A stretch of DNA of 8,398 bases. Origin: Thermodesulfobacteriota bacterium. Its GTDB lineage: Bacteria; Desulfobacterota; BSN033; UBA1163. The position numbers and the translations under genes are program-made. Below, in pieces: positions 5,436 through 8,398 of this stretch. The notes beneath the pieces were generated by a model. The model was not told the origin of the DNA, did not search any database, and saw only the letters and a list, made by a program, of their open reading frames with translations. The stretch spans positions 1 to 8,398 of the forward strand of contig JASEIE010000179.1 of assembly GCA_030024065.1 (NCBI GenBank). Reading direction: 5' to 3'. The first letter of the stretch is position 1; the number at the start of each line of letters is the position of its first letter.

Positions 5436-6659
5436 CTAACTGCCTGACGCATGCCTGGCTGCCGTATACCCTGTTGCAATCTCAATTCCTTCTCTCGATT
5501 TTTCATCAATACAGTGATGATGGGCCAGGATCGAGCCTGCCACCCAGACATTTTCCAATATCAATCTCCCTTTTTCATCAACGGGTCGAAGAGAGGAATC
5601 GGTTAAGATGCCAGCCTGATGGATGGGATGAGGAGGATCGTTAAAAAAGGAGTTCCCGAACCATTCCTCGCGCGACTTTGGCTGAACAACAGGTAGATTG
5701 AAGATGGGTTCAAAAATCCTCTCCCCGTCCGCCACCAATCCTCCTCCGATGAAACGGCCTGTGGCAAGGATATAACGATCGGCAGAATAAAAGTTAGAGA
5801 CAGGAGGATTGGGGAGGTAAATCCCTTCGCATTTTCTCCCTTTTAGAGAGGCTGTTGAAACCGGATAGCCTAAAAGAAAGTTGACCCCCCTCTGGATCAG
5901 CCATTCCTTAAATCGATTGAAGATTCTCATCCCTGGAATGGATGGAGGAAGGATGGGAATTTCAAAGACTTCGGTACAAATAAATTCCTCCAATCCCCTC
6001 ATCACCTGATAGGAATTTCGTATCCCCAGCAACGCCGGGAAGCCAACCCGGGTTTCATGATGAACCTGTGTCTTGATCTCTCGGCCTAACTTTTCTCTAA
6101 AAGATTCTTTTTCCATCTGCCTTGCAAGAGCCATGGCAGTGATTTCCCGACAAGGGAGATCGGACATGGTGAGGGTGATGCTCCGACATCTGAGCTGGTC
6201 GGCAACATAACCGGCATAAAAGTCCTTGAATCCTTTAAATCCGACAATGAGTCCATTCCCCTCTTTGAGGGAGGTTCCGGCCAACATGGTGTTCGGGATA
6301 AGGTAGGCAGGTCGATGTGTCCCGGCGCCCGTGGGAATCAAGCAGTTCCCATCCCCGATGGTATGAAAAGAGTATGGGGGTGGGAACAGAGAAAGGAAAG
6401 AAGACAGGGCTTCCTCAATATTTTCTAATCCAACCTTCGAATAGGGGTGTTCGGGATGATCTTTGATCCATTTGGAAAGGCCATGGCTCATCTTTGTGTT
6501 GTCAGAAATTTTTCCCAGCACATCGATCGTATTGGTGAAGAGGGAAAGGGAACCCATTCCTTTTCCGATGATAAGAACCTTGCAGCCCGCCTCAGCAGCC
6601 GTTTTAGCGGCCGTCAGTCCTGAAAGGCCCATCCCGATGATGATGAGATCGTAGTGCAT
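5436..6659 (-). CDS. glpB: Anaerobic glycerol-3-phosphate dehydrogenase subunit B
   Basis: GlpB, 407 aa (E. coli about 419), is the flavoprotein partner of GlpA in the soluble catalytic dimer that oxidises glycerol-3-phosphate to dihydroxyacetone phosphate. The N-terminus is a Rossmann dinucleotide-binding motif, LIIIGMGLSGLTAAKTAAEA, with Gly9-x-Gly11-x2-Gly14. Family-typical segments follow in order: the GSLSLFTNTIDVLG strand (about 36-49), PTGAGTHRPAYL, LIVGFKGFKDFYAGYVADQL, LPPSIPGMRIFNRFKEWLIQ, ATGRFIGGGLVA (299-310) with REPIF-like EPIF, and the C-terminal 'GIEIATGYTAA' flavin-binding end. These match the GlpB order as I recall it. The start at ATG 6659 is fixed by the Rossmann motif at residue 3 onward. 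There is no obvious Shine-Dalgarno site. The 91-bp gap to glpA contains a repeat hairpin, and a mobile-looking inverted repeat begins right after the stop codon. Confidence 0.94.
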   Translation of the reverse strand: MHYDLIIIGMGLSGLTAAKTAAEAGCKVLIIGKGMGSLSLFTNTIDVLGKISDNTKMSHGLSKWIKDHPEHPYSKVGLENIEEALSSFLSLFPPPYSFHTIGDGNCLIPTGAGTHRPAYLIPNTMLAGTSLKEGNGLIVGFKGFKDFYAGYVADQLRCRSITLTMSDLPCREITAMALARQMEKESFREKLGREIKTQVHHETRVGFPALLGIRNSYQVMRGLEEFICTEVFEIPILPPSIPGMRIFNRFKEWLIQRGVNFLLGYPVSTASLKGRKCEGIYLPNPPVSNFYSADRYILATGRFIGGGLVADGERIFEPIFNLPVVQPKSREEWFGNSFFNDPPHPIHQAGILTDSSLRPVDEKGRLILENVWVAGSILAHHHCIDEKSREGIEIATGYTAARHASGS

Positions 6660-6672
6660 GGTTTTTGATAAT

Positions 6673-6741
6673 AGTTCGGAGTATTAAGTTCGGAGTTCGG
6701 AGACTATAAATTTAATCTTAAACTTATTTTTACTCCGAACT
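6673..6741. repeat. TTCGGAGT repeat cluster and hairpin between glpA and glpB
   Basis: GTTCGGAG occurs three times (6674-6681, 6688-6695, 6695-6702), and its reverse complement lies at 6733-6740. AGTTCGGAGTA (6673-6683) pairs perfectly over 11 bp with TACTCCGAACT (6731-6741). The second copy can pair over 10 bp instead, so two alternative stems compete for one partner. It lies in the 91-bp gap of the glp operon, 14 bases before the glpB start. It could stabilise or process the mRNA, or be a decayed interspersed repeat. Confidence 0.7.
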
Positions 6742-6750
6742 CAAAACTTG

Positions 6751-8280
6751 TCATTGAAGGTTGAATATCCCTTTATAGATCGACTCAATTAATTCTTCCT
6801 CTCTAACAGAAGCTCCCCAGAGAACGGGTCGTATTCCTCTCCATCGCTCCTCAAGAAACCCTTTTAGTATCCGGTTAGAGTCGCCTTTGACCATCTCTAA
6901 TTCATGTAACAGTCCCAAAAGTCGATGGACACAGAAGCCTCCCTGGCATGTCCCTTTGGCGAGACGGGTCCGATGGAGGATATCCAGGAGGTTGTCTAAT
7001 TTCCCTTCTTTCAGAACCTCCTCCACCTCTTCCCTTCCGACCAGCTCGCAATCACATAAGGTCTCTCCTTCTTCTCTCATAATGGAATGGCCAAACCGTT
7101 TGAGTCGGCCTTTGAGATCTGAAGGACGGTCAGCGCCAGGAAGAGGTTTTAAATGGGTTGAGCAGGAGGCATCGATCCCCATCTTCTGGCAGAGGAGGTC
7201 GGATGTCTTCTCAGCCATCAACCGGTAGGTCACCATCTTCCCTCCGGTGATGGTGATCAGATTTTTTATCTCATCTCTCCTGCCATGATCAATCAGGACA
7301 AATCCCCGGCTGATGCAACGATCATCCCCTTTTTCTTCGGATTGGAAGAGAGGCCGGATGCCTGCATAAGCCCGGATGAATCTGGTTTCTTTAATTGCAG
7401 GGATCATCTCCGATGCCTCCCTGACCAGGAGAGAGACCTCCTGGGGAGTGACCTCGACATTTTCGACATCTTCGAGGCGGATGGAAGTAGTCCCCAGAAT
7501 GGATACGGTATGGTTCGGCACGATGATATCTCCATCGGAGGGGTGCCGGCACCGATTGACCACCCTGTGAGTGAGCCTTTGATTGGTGATGAGCATCGAA
7601 CCCTTTGAAAGGGCCATGGCGATACGAAGCCCTGCCAATTTCAGAAGTTGATCTGTCCAGGCTCCGGTGGCATTGATCAGATAAGAGGCCTCAATTAGAT
7701 ACTCCTCTCCGTGGAGAAGGTCTTTTGCAAGGACGGTTTTCACTCGATCCCCATCCACGAGGAGGGAGGTGATTTCTGTGTGGAGAAGGCATCTGGCTCC
7801 GTGGGCCTCTGCGTCTTTTACATTCGCAAGGACCAATTCGAAGGGATCGATGGCCCCGTCCGGAACTTTCACTGCACTCAAGAGATCAGGATTGAGTTCG
7901 GGTTCTAAGGCGAGGGCTTCGTCCCGGGATAGAAGGTTGTTTGGAATGCCGGCTTTCTCACAGGCTTGAATAAAGCGATCCCGAAAATCGAGGCCATCCT
8001 CATGAAGAGAGACAAAAAGGCCCTCTGTTTCCTCAATGCAATGGGGTGCGATCTTTCTGAGGATTCTATTTTCAGCGATGCATTCTTTCGCAGCCAGGGG
8101 GTCGGATACAGCATATCTCCCTCCGCTGTGGAAAAGACCATGATTTCTTCCGGAGGCTCCTGATAAAAAATCTCCCTTTTCAATTAAGAGAGAAGGGATT
8201 CCTCTCAGAGAAAGATCCCTCGCAATCCCAACTCCAGTGGCGCCGCCGCCGATGATCAACACTTCTGTTTGGATCTTCAT
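6751..8280 (-). CDS. glpA: Anaerobic glycerol-3-phosphate dehydrogenase subunit A
   Basis: GlpA, 509 aa (E. coli about 540), is the FAD-containing catalytic subunit that oxidises sn-glycerol-3-phosphate. The N-terminus has the FAD Rossmann motif VLIIGGGATGVGIARDL, with Gly11-x-Gly13-x2-Gly16, then IEKGDFLSGASGRNHGLFHS and GGRYA (53-57), the signature of the GlpD/GlpA family. The body is a DAO-type oxidoreductase domain. A BFD-like [2Fe-2S] domain follows, with Cys409-x-Cys411 and Cys445-x4-Cys450 (GTCQGGFC), which separates GlpA from the aerobic GlpD. The end, GIRPVLWGASVREEELIESI, is typical of GlpA. ATG 8280 has GGAG eight bases upstream and leads straight into the Rossmann fold. It is the first gene of glpABC; a copy of the 24-bp interspersed repeat lies in its leader 17 bases upstream. 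glpK, glpF and a regulator gene are not in the window. Confidence 0.97.
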   Translation of the reverse strand: MKIQTEVLIIGGGATGVGIARDLSLRGIPSLLIEKGDFLSGASGRNHGLFHSGGRYAVSDPLAAKECIAENRILRKIAPHCIEETEGLFVSLHEDGLDFRDRFIQACEKAGIPNNLLSRDEALALEPELNPDLLSAVKVPDGAIDPFELVLANVKDAEAHGARCLLHTEITSLLVDGDRVKTVLAKDLLHGEEYLIEASYLINATGAWTDQLLKLAGLRIAMALSKGSMLITNQRLTHRVVNRCRHPSDGDIIVPNHTVSILGTTSIRLEDVENVEVTPQEVSLLVREASEMIPAIKETRFIRAYAGIRPLFQSEEKGDDRCISRGFVLIDHGRRDEIKNLITITGGKMVTYRLMAEKTSDLLCQKMGIDASCSTHLKPLPGADRPSDLKGRLKRFGHSIMREEGETLCDCELVGREEVEEVLKEGKLDNLLDILHRTRLAKGTCQGGFCVHRLLGLLHELEMVKGDSNRILKGFLEERWRGIRPVLWGASVREEELIESIYKGIFNLQ

Positions 8281-8296
8281 CAGATGCTCCGCTCAG

Positions 8297-8317
8297 AAAG
8301 GGGACAGGCTACTTTTT
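8297..8317 (+). repeat. Interspersed repeat, copy 3, in the glpA leader
   Basis: AAAGGGGACAGGCTACTTTT plus one T, identical over 21 bases to copy 1 (5322-5342). No inverted partner is visible up to the window end. In the glp mRNA it would lie in the 5' leader, in the same orientation as copy 2, and could pair with the transcript of copy 1 after glpB. Confidence 0.85.
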
Positions 8318-8330
8318 AATAGAGACTGTT

Positions 8331-8378
8331 ACGAAAAAAAGTGAAAAAATGCTTTCGAAAAATTTATTGGAAACGAAA
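8331..8378 (-). promoter_or_regulatory. Possible operator region upstream of glpA (TTTCG half-sites)
   Basis: On the minus strand three TTTCG words occur (plus-strand CGAAA at 8332-8336, 8356-8360 and 8374-8378; the middle one is the palindrome TTTCGAAA). DeoR-type glycerol repressors (GlpR) bind half-sites with a TCG core in an AT-rich setting, and these words fit nine, nine and eight of ten positions of the recalled consensus WATKYTCGWW. A TATAGA box on the minus strand (8379-8384) could be a -10, with its -35 outside the window. This is suggestive only. Confidence 0.3.
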
Positions 8379-8398
8379 TCTATAATCTTTTCAGAGCA

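Noticed and set aside
7285..7608. Long plus-strand frames inside glpA (also 6887-7228), glpB and glpC
   Set aside because: They are antisense shadows of well-identified glp genes whose motifs are intact.

Overview
The window looks like a piece of a mesophilic anaerobic or facultative bacterial chromosome, most likely from the Deltaproteobacteria/Desulfobacterota or a neighbouring candidate phylum. This placement is tentative. It rests on the style of the anaerobic glycerol-3-phosphate dehydrogenase operon, on the IS21 type, and on copies of a GGGGACAGGCTACTTTTT-type interspersed repeat that I associate from memory with such genomes. No rRNA, tRNA or taxonomic marker gene is present.

Layout. 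(1) Positions 1-817 are the right part of an IS21-family insertion sequence: the C-terminus of the IstB ATPase, two small possible passenger ORFs, a long stretch without convincing genes, and a right end carrying two GGGTCAT repeats. (2) Positions 818-3900 are clearly more AT-rich. The line starting at 1681 has 13 G/C in 60 bases, against 33 in 60 for the line at 7081 inside glpA. This segment holds a HhH-GPD superfamily DNA glycosylase with an extra N-terminal domain and a variant Fe-S cysteine loop. It is preceded by a near-consensus promoter that runs straight into an intrinsic terminator. After it come a small hypothetical gene with a suspicious in-frame TAA, a small convergent ORF, an orphan hairpin, and a small lipoprotein gene with its own promoter and terminator. 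The composition and the flanking IS suggest acquired or accessory DNA. (3) Positions 4058-8280, on the minus strand, are a complete glpABC operon.

How the genes work together. GlpA (FAD and BFD-type [2Fe-2S] domain) and GlpB (flavoprotein) form the catalytic dimer that oxidises sn-glycerol-3-phosphate to dihydroxyacetone phosphate. GlpC, with two ferredoxin-type 4Fe-4S motifs and two CCG domains, passes the electrons to membrane quinone during anaerobic respiration. The glp cistrons are unusually widely spaced for such an operon. The glpA-glpB gap (91 bp) holds a TTCGGAGT repeat/hairpin. The glpB-glpC gap (181 bp) holds a perfect 24-bp inverted repeat pair that starts directly after the glpB stop codon. 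A third copy of the same repeat lies in the glpA leader. These repeats are the most striking unexplained structure in the window. The glycosylase and its promoter-terminator leader come next.
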